DNA of 5,974 nt from Flavobacteriales bacterium (GCA_947450405.1 CANFVI010000104.1:1-5974), one strand, 5' to 3'; counted from the stretch's first letter, positions 1 through 5,974 are shown. Numbers and translations are program-made. Notes: generated by a model not told the origin, from the sequence alone.

Positions 1-468
1 ATTACTTCATTGTTTCCTGAAGGAAAACAAAAAAGCGCGTTAATTCGTGTTTTACATATTGCTCAAGCCCATTTCGGATATTTATCAGCGCCGGTTATGG
101 ATTATGTAGCAAGATTATTATTAATTCAGCCAATTGAGGTGTATGAAGTTGCTACATTTTATTCAATGTACGACACTCAGCCAGTTGGAAAAGTGAAGTT
201 AGAAGTTTGCCGTACTGGTCCTTGTATGATTGAAGGTGCTGAGAAACTTGTTTCTTACATTGAAAAGAAATTGGGTATCAAAGACGGTGAAACTACAGAA
301 GATGGAATCTTCACCCTTAAAACAGTTGAATGTTTGGGTGCATGCGGTTATGCGCCAATGCTACAAGCAGGTGAAAAATTTCATGAACACTTAACAGAAG
401 AGAAAGTTGATGCTTTAATCGAACAATACCGATTAAAGCCTGTTGCAAATTATATGGGGCAAGAATAA
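1..468 (+). CDS. nuoE: NADH-quinone oxidoreductase subunit E (5' partial)
   Basis: NuoE is the 24-kDa-type thioredoxin-fold subunit of complex I. It sits beside NuoF in the peripheral NADH dehydrogenase arm and holds the off-path [2Fe-2S] cluster N1a. The reading frame is open from base 1, so the true start lies upstream; the visible part is 155 codons, and probably only about the first 20 residues are missing. The family opening is recognisable just inside the edge (FPEGKQKSALIRVLHIAQ, positions 13-66), followed by VYEVATFYSMY. The four cluster ligands are visible as C-x4-C (Cys codons at 208 and 223, CRTGPC) and C-x3-C (codons at 331 and 343, CLGACGYAP). An internal TTG at position 10 could be mistaken for a start but lies inside the conserved region. 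The TAA stop is one base before the nuoF ATG, which indicates one transcription unit. No broken or missing cluster residue is seen. Confidence 0.96.
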   Translation: MTSLFPEGKQKSALIRVLHIAQAHFGYLSAPVMDYVARLLLIQPIEVYEVATFYSMYDTQPVGKVKLEVCRTGPCMIEGAEKLVSYIEKKLGIKDGETTEDGIFTLKTVECLGACGYAPMLQAGEKFHEHLTEEKVDALIEQYRLKPVANYMGQE

Positions 469-469
469 C

Positions 470-1822
470 ATGTCTAGAAAGTTATTATTAAACAACGTTC
501 ATGTTGAAGGAATTCATACTTACGACGTATATCGTAAGAATGGCGGATATACTGCCGTTGAAAAAGCCCTCAAATCAATGACCCCGGAAGAGGTTGTTGA
601 AGAAGTGAAAAAATCAGGCCTTCGTGGTCGTGGTGGTGCAGGTTTCCCTACTGGTATGAAATGGAGTTTCATTGCTAAGCCAGAAGGTGTTCCGCGTCAT
701 TTTTTATGTAATGCCGATGAAAGTGAGCCAGGTACATTTAAAGATAGGTATTTGATGGAAAAAATCCCTCATTTGCTTATCGAAGGAATGATTTTGTCTT
801 CATTTGCTTTGGGTTGCGAGCAATCATACATCTACATCCGTGGTGAATACATGTATGTATTGAGAATTCTTGAGAAAGCAATTGCCGAAGCATATCAAAA
901 TGGTTGGTTAGGGAAGAATATAAAAGGATCAGGATTTAATTTAGATTTGGCGGTTTCTCCTGGGGCTGGAGCTTATATCTGCGGTGAAGAAACAGCGTTG
1001 ATTGAAAGTTTGGAAGGTAAAAGAGGTAATCCTCGTATGAAACCACCATTCCCTGCAATTCAAGGTTTGTGGCAACGACCAACAGTTGTAAATAATGTTG
1101 AAACAATTTGTGCTATTGTTCCAATTGTGAATGAAGGTGGTGATGCTTATGCCGGTATTGGTATTGGTAGAAGTACTGGAACCAAATTGATTTCAGCCGG
1201 TGGAAATATCAATAAGCCAGGTGTATATGAAATTGAAATGGGAATTACTGTAGAAGAATTCATATATGGAGATCAATATTGTGGGGGAATTAAAAACGGC
1301 AAGAAATTGAAAGCTTGTGTGCCTGGAGGTTCCTCTGTGCCAATCTTGCCTCACTATTTGGTTTGTAAAACTGCTGAAGGTACCGATCGATTAATGTCTT
1401 ACGAAAGTTTGGCAGAAGGTGGATTCGCAACTGGAAGTATGCTAGGTTCTGGTGGGTTTATTGTATACGATGAAGACCAGTGTATTGTAAGAAATACTTG
1501 GAATTTCTCTCGTTTCTATCACCATGAAAGTTGTGGACAATGTTCACCTTGTCGTGAGGGAACTGGTTGGATGGAAAAAGTACTTCATAGATTAGAATAT
1601 GGTCATGGGAAAATGGAAGACATTGATTTGTTGTGGGATATTCAACGTAAAATTGAAGGAAATACCATTTGCCCATTGGGTGATGCCGCTGCTTGGCCAG
1701 TTGCTGCTGCTATTCGTCACTTCCGTGAAGAATTTGAGTGGCATGTTAAAGAACCGAATGCTTGTATGACAAGAAATTACGGTTTAGTTACAGAAAAAAT
1801 TTTTGAAAAAGTAAACGCATAA
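470..1822 (+). CDS. nuoF: NADH-quinone oxidoreductase subunit F (NADH- and FMN-binding)
   Basis: NuoF oxidises NADH at the tip of the complex I peripheral arm, passing electrons to FMN and then to the [4Fe-4S] cluster N3. The protein is 450 aa, a normal family length. Visible motifs, numbered from the ATG at 470, are the glycine-rich NADH/FMN segment GRGGAGFPTGMKW (residues 53-65), NADESEPGTFKDR (81-93, FMN site) and GAGAYICGEETALIESLEGK (165-184). The N3 ligands are all present: C355-x2-C358-x2-C361 (SCGQCSPCREG) and C401 (ICPLGDAAAWP). I chose the ATG at 470 over an upstream in-frame TTG at 443. It gives the family-like N-terminus MSRKLLLNN, lies one base after the nuoE stop and avoids a 26-base overlap. 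There is no clear Shine-Dalgarno sequence, which is usual for Bacteroidota. The nuoG start follows the stop after 3 bases. The gene is intact and appears ordinary. Confidence 0.98.
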   Translation: MSRKLLLNNVHVEGIHTYDVYRKNGGYTAVEKALKSMTPEEVVEEVKKSGLRGRGGAGFPTGMKWSFIAKPEGVPRHFLCNADESEPGTFKDRYLMEKIPHLLIEGMILSSFALGCEQSYIYIRGEYMYVLRILEKAIAEAYQNGWLGKNIKGSGFNLDLAVSPGAGAYICGEETALIESLEGKRGNPRMKPPFPAIQGLWQRPTVVNNVETICAIVPIVNEGGDAYAGIGIGRSTGTKLISAGGNINKPGVYEIEMGITVEEFIYGDQYCGGIKNGKKLKACVPGGSSVPILPHYLVCKTAEGTDRLMSYESLAEGGFATGSMLGSGGFIVYDEDQCIVRNTWNFSRFYHHESCGQCSPCREGTGWMEKVLHRLEYGHGKMEDIDLLWDIQRKIEGNTICPLGDAAAWPVAAAIRHFREEFEWHVKEPNACMTRNYGLVTEKIFEKVNA

Positions 1823-1825
1823 AAG

Positions 1826-2794
1826 ATGTCTGAACAAATTCAGCAAATAAAAGTTACCATCGACGATCAAACCATTATGGTTGATCCAGGTACAACTATT
1901 TTAAGCGCTGCTCGCCAAATTGGAGGGAACGTTGTTCCTCCTGCAATGTGTTTTTACTCTTCACTTAAAGGAAGCGGTGGAAAATGCAGAACGTGTTTGG
2001 TAGAAGTTGCAGCGGGTAGTGAAAAAGATCCTCGTCCAATGCCTAAGTTGGTTGCAAGTTGCAGCACCACGGTAATGGATGGTATGATTGTTAAAAACAA
2101 ATCAAGTGAAAGAGTTTTAGATGCAAGAAAAGGAGTAGTTGAACTATTGCTTATCAATCATCCACTTGATTGTCCAGTTTGCGACCAAGCAGGAGAGTGT
2201 AGTTTGCAAGATTTGGCATTTGAACACGGTGCAAGTCATTCTCGTTACGAGTTCGAACGCAGAGAATTTGATAAAATAGACATTGGTGAATATATCAAAC
2301 TGCATATGACTCGTTGTATTTTATGTTACCGTTGTGTGTATACTGCAAATCAGTTAACCAACAAACGTGAACATGGAGTTTTAAAACGTGGAGATGCAGC
2401 TGAAATTGGGACTTTTATTGAGAATAGCCTTGACAACGAATTTATTGGAAACGTAATTGATGTGTGCCCGGTTGGTGCATTAACAGATAAAACTTTCCGA
2501 TTTAGAAGTCGTGTATGGTATACAAAACCAATGGATGCAACTTGCAACTGCGGAAAATGTAGTGGCAATGCGGTAGTTTGGATGATTGGTGATGAAATTG
2601 CAAGGGTTACTGCTCGTAAAGATAAATATGGTGAAGTAAAAGAGTTCATTTGCAATGATTGTCGTTTCAATAAAAAAGAACTTTCGGATTGGAAAATTGA
2701 AGGTCCTCGCCATATTGATAGACATTCGGTTATTTCCGCAAACCATTATGAAAAAGCGGCTCCAATTCACACACCTTTATTAAACAAAGCATAA
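1826..2794 (+). CDS. nuoG: NADH-quinone oxidoreductase subunit G, short form without molybdopterin-fold domain
   Basis: NuoG carries iron-sulfur clusters that relay electrons from NuoF towards NuoI and NuoB. An N-terminal ferredoxin-like domain has [2Fe-2S] N1b ligands C42, C54, C57 and C79. Next comes the His-Cys N5 motif H112-x3-C116-x2-C119-x5-C125 (HPLDCPVCDQAGEC). The N4 [4Fe-4S] site is C164-x2-C167-x2-C170 with C214 (DVCPVGAL). A last cysteine group, C240, C242, C245, C276 and C279 (TCNCGKCSGN and FICNDCRF), lies where other NuoG proteins bind N7 (C-x2-C-x3-C-x27-C), but the spacing differs. At 322 aa the protein lacks the large C-terminal molybdopterin-oxidoreductase-like domain of E. 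coli or Thermus NuoG. This is not a visible frameshift: nuoH starts 4 bases after the stop, leaving no room for a lost domain. I recall short NuoG proteins of this size from other Bacteroidota, so it is probably a lineage trait. Whether the last cysteines bind a cluster is unknown. Confidence 0.95.
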   Translation: MSEQIQQIKVTIDDQTIMVDPGTTILSAARQIGGNVVPPAMCFYSSLKGSGGKCRTCLVEVAAGSEKDPRPMPKLVASCSTTVMDGMIVKNKSSERVLDARKGVVELLLINHPLDCPVCDQAGECSLQDLAFEHGASHSRYEFERREFDKIDIGEYIKLHMTRCILCYRCVYTANQLTNKREHGVLKRGDAAEIGTFIENSLDNEFIGNVIDVCPVGALTDKTFRFRSRVWYTKPMDATCNCGKCSGNAVVWMIGDEIARVTARKDKYGEVKEFICNDCRFNKKELSDWKIEGPRHIDRHSVISANHYEKAAPIHTPLLNKA

Positions 2795-2798
2795 CGAT

Positions 2799-3824
2799 AT
2801 GGATAGTGCAATGATGTTAGAAAAGCTGGTACTTATAGTTGTAATCCTTGCGATTACACTTGTAGTTGCCTTGTACCTTACTTTTGGTGAGAGAAAAATT
2901 GCGGCGTTCTTCCAAGATCGTTTGGGTCCGAATAGAGTTGGACCTTTTGGGTTATTTCAACCCTTTGCCGATGGAGGTAAATTGGTTTTCAAAGAAGAGA
3001 TTATTCCAAAAAATGCAGAAAAATGGTTGTTTATTTTAGGTCCAGGTGTTGCCATGGTTGTTGCTACAATCACCAGTGCTGTAATTCCTTGGGGTACTAG
3101 CATTCAACTGTTTGGTAGAACCATTGCTTTACAAGTTGCAGACATCAATATTGGTGTTTTGTATATTGTGGGAATTGTAAGTGTTGGTGTTTACGGTATT
3201 ATGATTGGGGGTTGGGCTTCTAACAATAAATACTCACTTTATGGCGCAATTCGTGCAAGTGCGCAAATGATTAGTTATGAGTTGAGTATGGGTTTATCGC
3301 TTATTGCCGTTATTATGATGAGTGGTACCCTAAGCTTAAATGAAATCGTTTCTCAACAACCAGATTGGCATTGGAATATCCTATATCAACCATTAGGATT
3401 TTTATTGTTCTTTGTTTCTGCTTTGGCAGAATGTAATAGAGCTCCATTCGATATGGCTGAGTGTGAAACTGAATTAATTGGTGGTTATCATACAGAATAC
3501 TCAAGTATGAAACTTGGTTTCTATTTGTTCTCAGAGTATATCAATATGTTTGTATCATGCGCGGTAATTTCTTGTGTTTATTTGGGTGGATATAATTTCC
3601 CTGGAATGAGTCATATTACTGATCCAACTTTGTTGGGACTTACACAAGTTGCAGTGATGTTTGCGAAAATATTGTTCTTGGTATTTGTATTCATGTGGAT
3701 TCGTTGGACATTGCCACGTTTCAGATACGATCAATTGATGAGATTGGGATGGAAATCTATGATTCCATTGGCCTTGGTGAATTTGGTTATTACAGGTTTG
3801 GTAATCGGAATCATGAAATTCTAA
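2799..3824 (+). CDS. nuoH: NADH-quinone oxidoreductase subunit H (membrane, quinone-site subunit)
   Basis: NuoH (ND1 homologue) is the inner-membrane subunit joining the peripheral arm of complex I to the proton-pumping arm. It forms much of the quinone-access chamber. The protein is 341 aa, the usual length, and strongly hydrophobic with about eight likely transmembrane helices; the first covers about residues 7-29. Conserved cytoplasmic loops are clear: FGERKIAAFFQDRLGPNRVG (residues 29-48) with GLFQPFADGGKLVFKEE following, and the acidic loop ECNRAPFDMAECETE (211-225) continuing into LIGGYHTEYSSMK (226-238). The E/D-rich second loop matches the family pattern E-x-NR-x-PFD-x2-E-x-E-x-E-L. 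I chose the ATG at 2799, 4 bases after nuoG; in-frame ATGs at 2811 and 2814 are possible but would shorten the first helix lead-in. It is the last gene of the operon here, because a strong terminator follows the stop within about 20 bases and no nuoI comes next. Confidence 0.97.
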   Translation: MDSAMMLEKLVLIVVILAITLVVALYLTFGERKIAAFFQDRLGPNRVGPFGLFQPFADGGKLVFKEEIIPKNAEKWLFILGPGVAMVVATITSAVIPWGTSIQLFGRTIALQVADINIGVLYIVGIVSVGVYGIMIGGWASNNKYSLYGAIRASAQMISYELSMGLSLIAVIMMSGTLSLNEIVSQQPDWHWNILYQPLGFLLFFVSALAECNRAPFDMAECETELIGGYHTEYSSMKLGFYLFSEYINMFVSCAVISCVYLGGYNFPGMSHITDPTLLGLTQVAVMFAKILFLVFVFMWIRWTLPRFRYDQLMRLGWKSMIPLALVNLVITGLVIGIMKF

Positions 3825-3843
3825 AAAGATTTTAAATACTATA

Positions 3844-3881
3844 AAACAAAAACAGCGAGAATCTTCTCGCTGTTTTTGTTT
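3844..3881. terminator. Bidirectional intrinsic terminator between nuoH and murF
   Basis: Bases 3844-3861 and 3864-3881 are perfect inverted repeats of 18 bp around a 2-base centre, so in RNA the innermost A-U pairs would open to form the loop. The core stem is ACAGCGAGAA paired with TTCTCGCTGT. The outer part is A-rich on the left and T-rich on the right, so each strand gives a GC-containing hairpin followed by a U tract. It lies 19 bases after the nuoH stop and 74 bases beyond the murF stop on the other strand. It can therefore end both convergent transcripts. The structure is read directly from the sequence; function in both directions is inferred. Confidence 0.92.
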
Positions 3882-3926
3882 AGTTAAATCTGATAATTAA
3901 ACTTCGTTTCTGCCTAATTTGAATCT

Positions 3927-3962
3927 GTCTAATCCGTCTAACCAGTCTAATCCGTCTAATCC
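3927..3962. repeat. 9-bp tandem repeat, four copies, overlapping the murF stop codon
   Basis: Four head-to-tail copies of GTCTAATCC occupy 3927-3935, 3936-3944 (variant GTCTAACCA), 3945-3953 and 3954-3962. A degraded, related stretch (GCCTAATTTGAATCT) lies just before, at 3912-3926. On the murF strand the unit reads GGATTAGAC. The copy at 3954-3962 contains the last murF sense codon (GAT, Asp435) and its TAG stop. Because the unit is 9 bp long it stays in frame, so further TAG codons occur in the murF frame at 3947-3949, 3938-3940 and 3929-3931. One more, at 3914-3916, lies in the degraded part. The repeat is too short and lacks spacers, so it is not a CRISPR. Its origin (slippage or a dispersed genomic repeat) cannot be told from this window. 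Confidence 0.9.
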
Positions 3963-5263
3963 TTAATTTTAAAATGCTCCAAGCACTTTTCCATTTTAAT
4001 ACCTCTGCTTCCTTTGATATATACATAATTGCAATCAATGGGATGGGTGTCTAACCAAGCCAAAAGCGTATCTGCAGTTGAGAATTTCATTGGGTAGTTT
4101 CCAACAGCGGTGTAAAAATATTCTCCTACAAATATAGCTTCATCGATTTTGAGCGATTGAGTTAATTCAAAAATTGCTTTATGTTCTGCTTGAGTTGCGT
4201 CACCCAATTCTAACATATCGCCAAGTAAAACGATTTTCTTTCCCTCAAGAGTCGAAAAGCTTTTTAATCCAGCTTCAACGCTGCTAGGATTGGCATTGTA
4301 TGCATCTAATAAAACATCGCAATTTTCATAATGAATCCATTCACTTCTATTGTTTGTAGGAATGTATTCACAAGCACTTTCTGTGGCTGTTTTTACTGGA
4401 ATATCAAGTGAAATTCCAAAACATATTCCAGCCAAAATATTGTACAAATTATGAGCACCACCAATTTTGGCTTCAAATTCACCAATCAATTCTTGATTAT
4501 GAAAGAGATTGAATTTTAAAAATGGCATTTCGGAAATGATTTCAGCAAATACATTTGAAGATCGATCAAGTAAACTATAAGTTATTTTATTTGACAATCT
4601 CTTAGACATATTGCTTAACCAATAATCATCTAAGTTTATCATTGACAATCCATTTGATTGGCTTAATTGAAGGTAAACTTCACTCTCTTCTTTTGCAACA
4701 GCTTCAATATCTCCAAATCCTTCTAAGTGCTCTTTACCAATATTTGTAATCACCCCAGAAACCGGTGAAAACATATTGCAGAGATAATTCATTTCACCAG
4801 GGTGATTGGTTCCTAATTCTATAATGCCAACTTCCGTTGTGGGTTTTAATGCCAGCAAGGTAAGTGGTACACCAATGTGATTATTGAAATTACCATGTGT
4901 ACATTTTGTATCAAAATGTCCCTCCAAAACACGTTGGCAAATTTCTTTTGTTGTTGTTTTTCCATTCGAACCACCAATAGAAATAAGTTTGGTAGGAATT
5001 TGCTTTGCATGGTATATTGCCAAATCAGTTAATGCTTGATTTGAATCCTTAACGATAATGACGCTATTGTTTTTTAGCGATTCGTTTTCGGTGATAACAT
5101 ATTTGGCACCTTTTTCTAAAGACTCTAAGGCAAATCTATTTCCATCGAAACTTTGTCCTTTCAAGCAAATAAAAAGTGAATTTGGAATGATATTTCTAGA
5201 ATCAGTTGAGACTTGATAACCACATTCTATGTATTTCTCGTATATATCACTAATGCTCAGCAT
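3956..5263 (-). CDS. murF: UDP-N-acetylmuramoyl-tripeptide--D-alanyl-D-alanine ligase
   Basis: MurF is the cytoplasmic ATP-dependent ligase that joins D-Ala-D-Ala to UDP-MurNAc-tripeptide, completing the pentapeptide precursor of peptidoglycan. The protein is 435 aa, slightly shorter than E. coli MurF (about 450). The N-terminal substrate domain has STDSRNIIPNSLFICLKG (residues 19-36). The Mur ligase central domain has the P-loop GGSNGKTTTK (97-106), GNFNNHIGVP (124-133), ELGTNHPGEM (149-158) and ITNIGKEHLEGF (172-183). The C-terminal domain has NNRSEW (304-309), DAYNANPSS (320-328), LLGDMLELG (346-354) and KGSRGIKMEKCL (417-428). At residue 193 (AKEESEVY) there is Glu where E. coli MurF has the lysine regarded as carbamoylated. 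I chose the ATG at 5261-5263 over a TTG two codons upstream (5267-5269). The gene stands alone, convergent with nuoH and divergent from the gene at 5338, not in a visible cell-wall cluster. A homologous ligase of another step (MurE, MurC) is unlikely given DAYNANPSS and GDMLELG. Confidence 0.96.
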   Translation of the reverse strand: MLSISDIYEKYIECGYQVSTDSRNIIPNSLFICLKGQSFDGNRFALESLEKGAKYVITENESLKNNSVIIVKDSNQALTDLAIYHAKQIPTKLISIGGSNGKTTTKEICQRVLEGHFDTKCTHGNFNNHIGVPLTLLALKPTTEVGIIELGTNHPGEMNYLCNMFSPVSGVITNIGKEHLEGFGDIEAVAKEESEVYLQLSQSNGLSMINLDDYWLSNMSKRLSNKITYSLLDRSSNVFAEIISEMPFLKFNLFHNQELIGEFEAKIGGAHNLYNILAGICFGISLDIPVKTATESACEYIPTNNRSEWIHYENCDVLLDAYNANPSSVEAGLKSFSTLEGKKIVLLGDMLELGDATQAEHKAIFELTQSLKIDEAIFVGEYFYTAVGNYPMKFSTADTLLAWLDTHPIDCNYVYIKGSRGIKMEKCLEHFKIKD

Positions 5264-5276
5264 AATCAATTTTCTT

Positions 5277-5284
5277 CAAATTTA
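5277..5284 (-). promoter_or_regulatory. Possible murF promoter, -7 element
   Basis: On the minus strand this reads TAAATTTG, an exact match to the Bacteroidota -7 consensus TAnnTTTG. It lies 13 bases upstream of the murF ATG, so the transcript would have a very short leader. I see no good TTTG -33 element at the usual distance upstream, only a weak ATG-containing stretch around 5304-5307. The call rests on one short motif in AT-rich DNA and is tentative. Confidence 0.4.
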
Positions 5285-5294
5285 AGGGTTGTAA

Positions 5295-5325
5295 TTTGAT
5301 AATCATTTAGAATTTCGTATATTTG
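5295..5325 (+). promoter_or_regulatory. Possible Bacteroidota-type promoter for the gene at 5338
   Basis: A TTTG at 5295-5298 and TATATTTG at 5318-5325 are separated by 19 bases. This matches the Bacteroidota sigma factor pattern TTTG (-33) with TAnnTTTG (-7). The -7 element ends 12 bases before the ATG at 5338, implying a leader of only several bases. This element and the proposed murF promoter share the 74-bp divergent gap without overlapping -7 boxes. The match is seen directly; the activity is inferred. Confidence 0.5.
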
Positions 5326-5337
5326 ATTAAATCGATT

Positions 5338-5974
5338 ATGAATAAACTGTCATATAATTACTTAAGACTATTATTGTGTTTATTGAGTTTTACTTTTTCA
5401 ATAAGCGTGAATGCTCAAATTCGTTATAATAAATCTGGATATGTTGATTTTATTCAAAATGGGAATACACTTGAATTGCCTTTTTTAGGAGGAATGAATT
5501 CGCCTCAATTGCAAATGATGGATTTGAATTTGGATGGAAAAACAGACATCATTGCATTTGATCGTTGTGATTTTAGAATCATGACATTTATTAGAATATC
5601 AGGCGATAACTTTAAATACGCACCTGAATATGAACATTTGTTGCCCCCGGGAAAATCAATTTATAAACTCGCTGATTTAAATAGTGATGGCAAACTAGAT
5701 GTTTTCACAATTGCCAGTGGGGGTGAATTAATGATTTCATTGAATATTACTCCAACTAAAGGTCCATTGAAATTTATAGACTTGGGACCACAGTATTACA
5801 GAAATCAATACGAATACAATCCAAATGTTTATATTTATTATAATGCTTTAAGTATATCTACTGCAAAAACAGATTTGCCTGAAATAAAAGATTTAGATTA
5901 CGATGGAGATTTAGATCTTATTACATATGATGCAACATATTTAACGTACACCATGTTTAAAGATGTTAGATCTG
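5338..5974 (+). CDS. Secreted VCBS/FG-GAP-like repeat protein (3' partial)
   Basis: The reading frame starts at ATG 5338 and stays open to the window edge: 212 codons plus one base, no stop reached. The N-terminus is a typical signal peptide: a Lys/Arg-containing start (MNKLSYNYLR), a hydrophobic core (about residues 11-24) and an Ala-Gln junction at 26/27 (SVNA-QI), suggesting signal peptidase I cleavage. The mature part has three acidic loop motifs of the VCBS/FG-GAP beta-propeller type: DLNLDGKTD (62-70), DLNSDGKLD (113-121) and DLDYDGDLD (185-193). Such loops bind calcium in integrin-like propellers. In Bacteroidota, large proteins of this kind often end in a type IX secretion sorting domain, but that end is outside the window, so export by that route is a guess. 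The substrate or partner is unknown. It is transcribed away from murF with its own likely promoter. The gene is real on codon pattern, signal peptide and repeats; its exact role is not recognisable. Confidence 0.88.
   Translation, partial: MNKLSYNYLRLLLCLLSFTFSISVNAQIRYNKSGYVDFIQNGNTLELPFLGGMNSPQLQMMDLNLDGKTDIIAFDRCDFRIMTFIRISGDNFKYAPEYEHLLPPGKSIYKLADLNSDGKLDVFTIASGGELMISLNITPTKGPLKFIDLGPQYYRNQYEYNPNVYIYYNALSISTAKTDLPEIKDLDYDGDLDLITYDATYLTYTMFKDVRS

Noticed and set aside
443..469. TTG start for nuoF upstream of the chosen ATG
   Set aside because: It would overlap the end of nuoE and add nine residues (MQIIWGKNN) that do not look like NuoF. The ATG at 470 fits the family and the operon spacing.
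1458..1676. Minus-strand open frame of 72 codons inside nuoF
   Set aside because: It lies fully opposite strongly conserved NuoF sequence, including the N3 cluster region, and its translation shows no recognisable motif. It is a shadow of nuoF.
1954..2770. Three minus-strand open frames inside nuoG (1954-2157, 2350-2670, 2480-2770)
   Set aside because: All are antisense to cluster-binding regions of nuoG, two overlap each other, and none has a family-like translation or a separate promoter signal.
1826..2794. nuoG as a pseudogene truncated by frameshift or premature stop
   Set aside because: The nuoH start follows after 4 bases and no remnant of a molybdopterin-fold domain exists in any frame. 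All N1b, N5 and N4 ligands are kept, so the short form appears genuine.
3313..3504. Minus-strand open frame of 63 codons inside nuoH
   Set aside because: It is antisense to conserved NuoH, including the acidic quinone-site loop, and shows nothing of its own.
3912..3962. CRISPR-like array
   Set aside because: The units are only 9 bp, directly adjacent with no spacers, and no cas gene is near. It is a simple tandem repeat.
5264..5269. TTG start for murF two codons upstream
   Set aside because: An ATG is available at 5261-5263 and gives a typical MurF N-terminus. The TTG would also sit almost at the expected transcription start.

Overview
The window is AT-rich and looks like a chromosomal segment of a member of the Bacteroidota. 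Three things support this. The NuoG subunit is very short, a form I associate with this phylum. No start codon is preceded by an obvious Shine-Dalgarno sequence. The divergent intergenic region contains TAnnTTTG-type -7 elements, and the last gene encodes a secreted protein with VCBS/FG-GAP-like repeats of a kind common in type IX secretion (gliding) bacteria. I cannot name a genus from the sequence.

Positions 1-3824 (+ strand) hold the 3' part of a complex I (NADH:quinone oxidoreductase) operon: nuoE (5' end outside the window), nuoF, nuoG and nuoH. They are packed with gaps of 1, 3 and 4 bases. NuoE and NuoF form the NADH dehydrogenase tip (FMN, [2Fe-2S] N1a, [4Fe-4S] N3). NuoG carries the next clusters of the electron wire. 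NuoH is the membrane subunit that helps form the quinone chamber. The transcription unit stops right after nuoH: an 18-bp perfect inverted repeat flanked by A and T tracts follows, so nuoI-nuoN are not here and must lie elsewhere if the enzyme is complete.

Positions 3825-3955 are a 131-bp convergent intergenic region. It holds the bidirectional terminator and a 9-bp tandem repeat (four copies) that runs into the 3' end of the next gene. The repeat places a series of in-frame TAG stop codons behind that gene.

Positions 3956-5263 (- strand) encode MurF, the ligase that adds D-Ala-D-Ala to the UDP-MurNAc-tripeptide, the last cytoplasmic step of peptidoglycan precursor assembly before the lipid steps. 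It is intact, but has Glu at the place where E. coli MurF has the lysine thought to be carbamoylated.

Positions 5264-5337 are a 74-bp divergent promoter region. From 5338 to the window end runs the start of a secreted repeat protein with a signal peptide and three DxNxDG/DxDxDG calcium-loop motifs.

Most of the window is ordinary housekeeping sequence. I do not see a previously undescribed system. The points most worth a second look are the split nuo operon, the short NuoG with a rearranged C-terminal cysteine set, the MurF lysine-to-glutamate change, and the stop-codon-bearing repeat.
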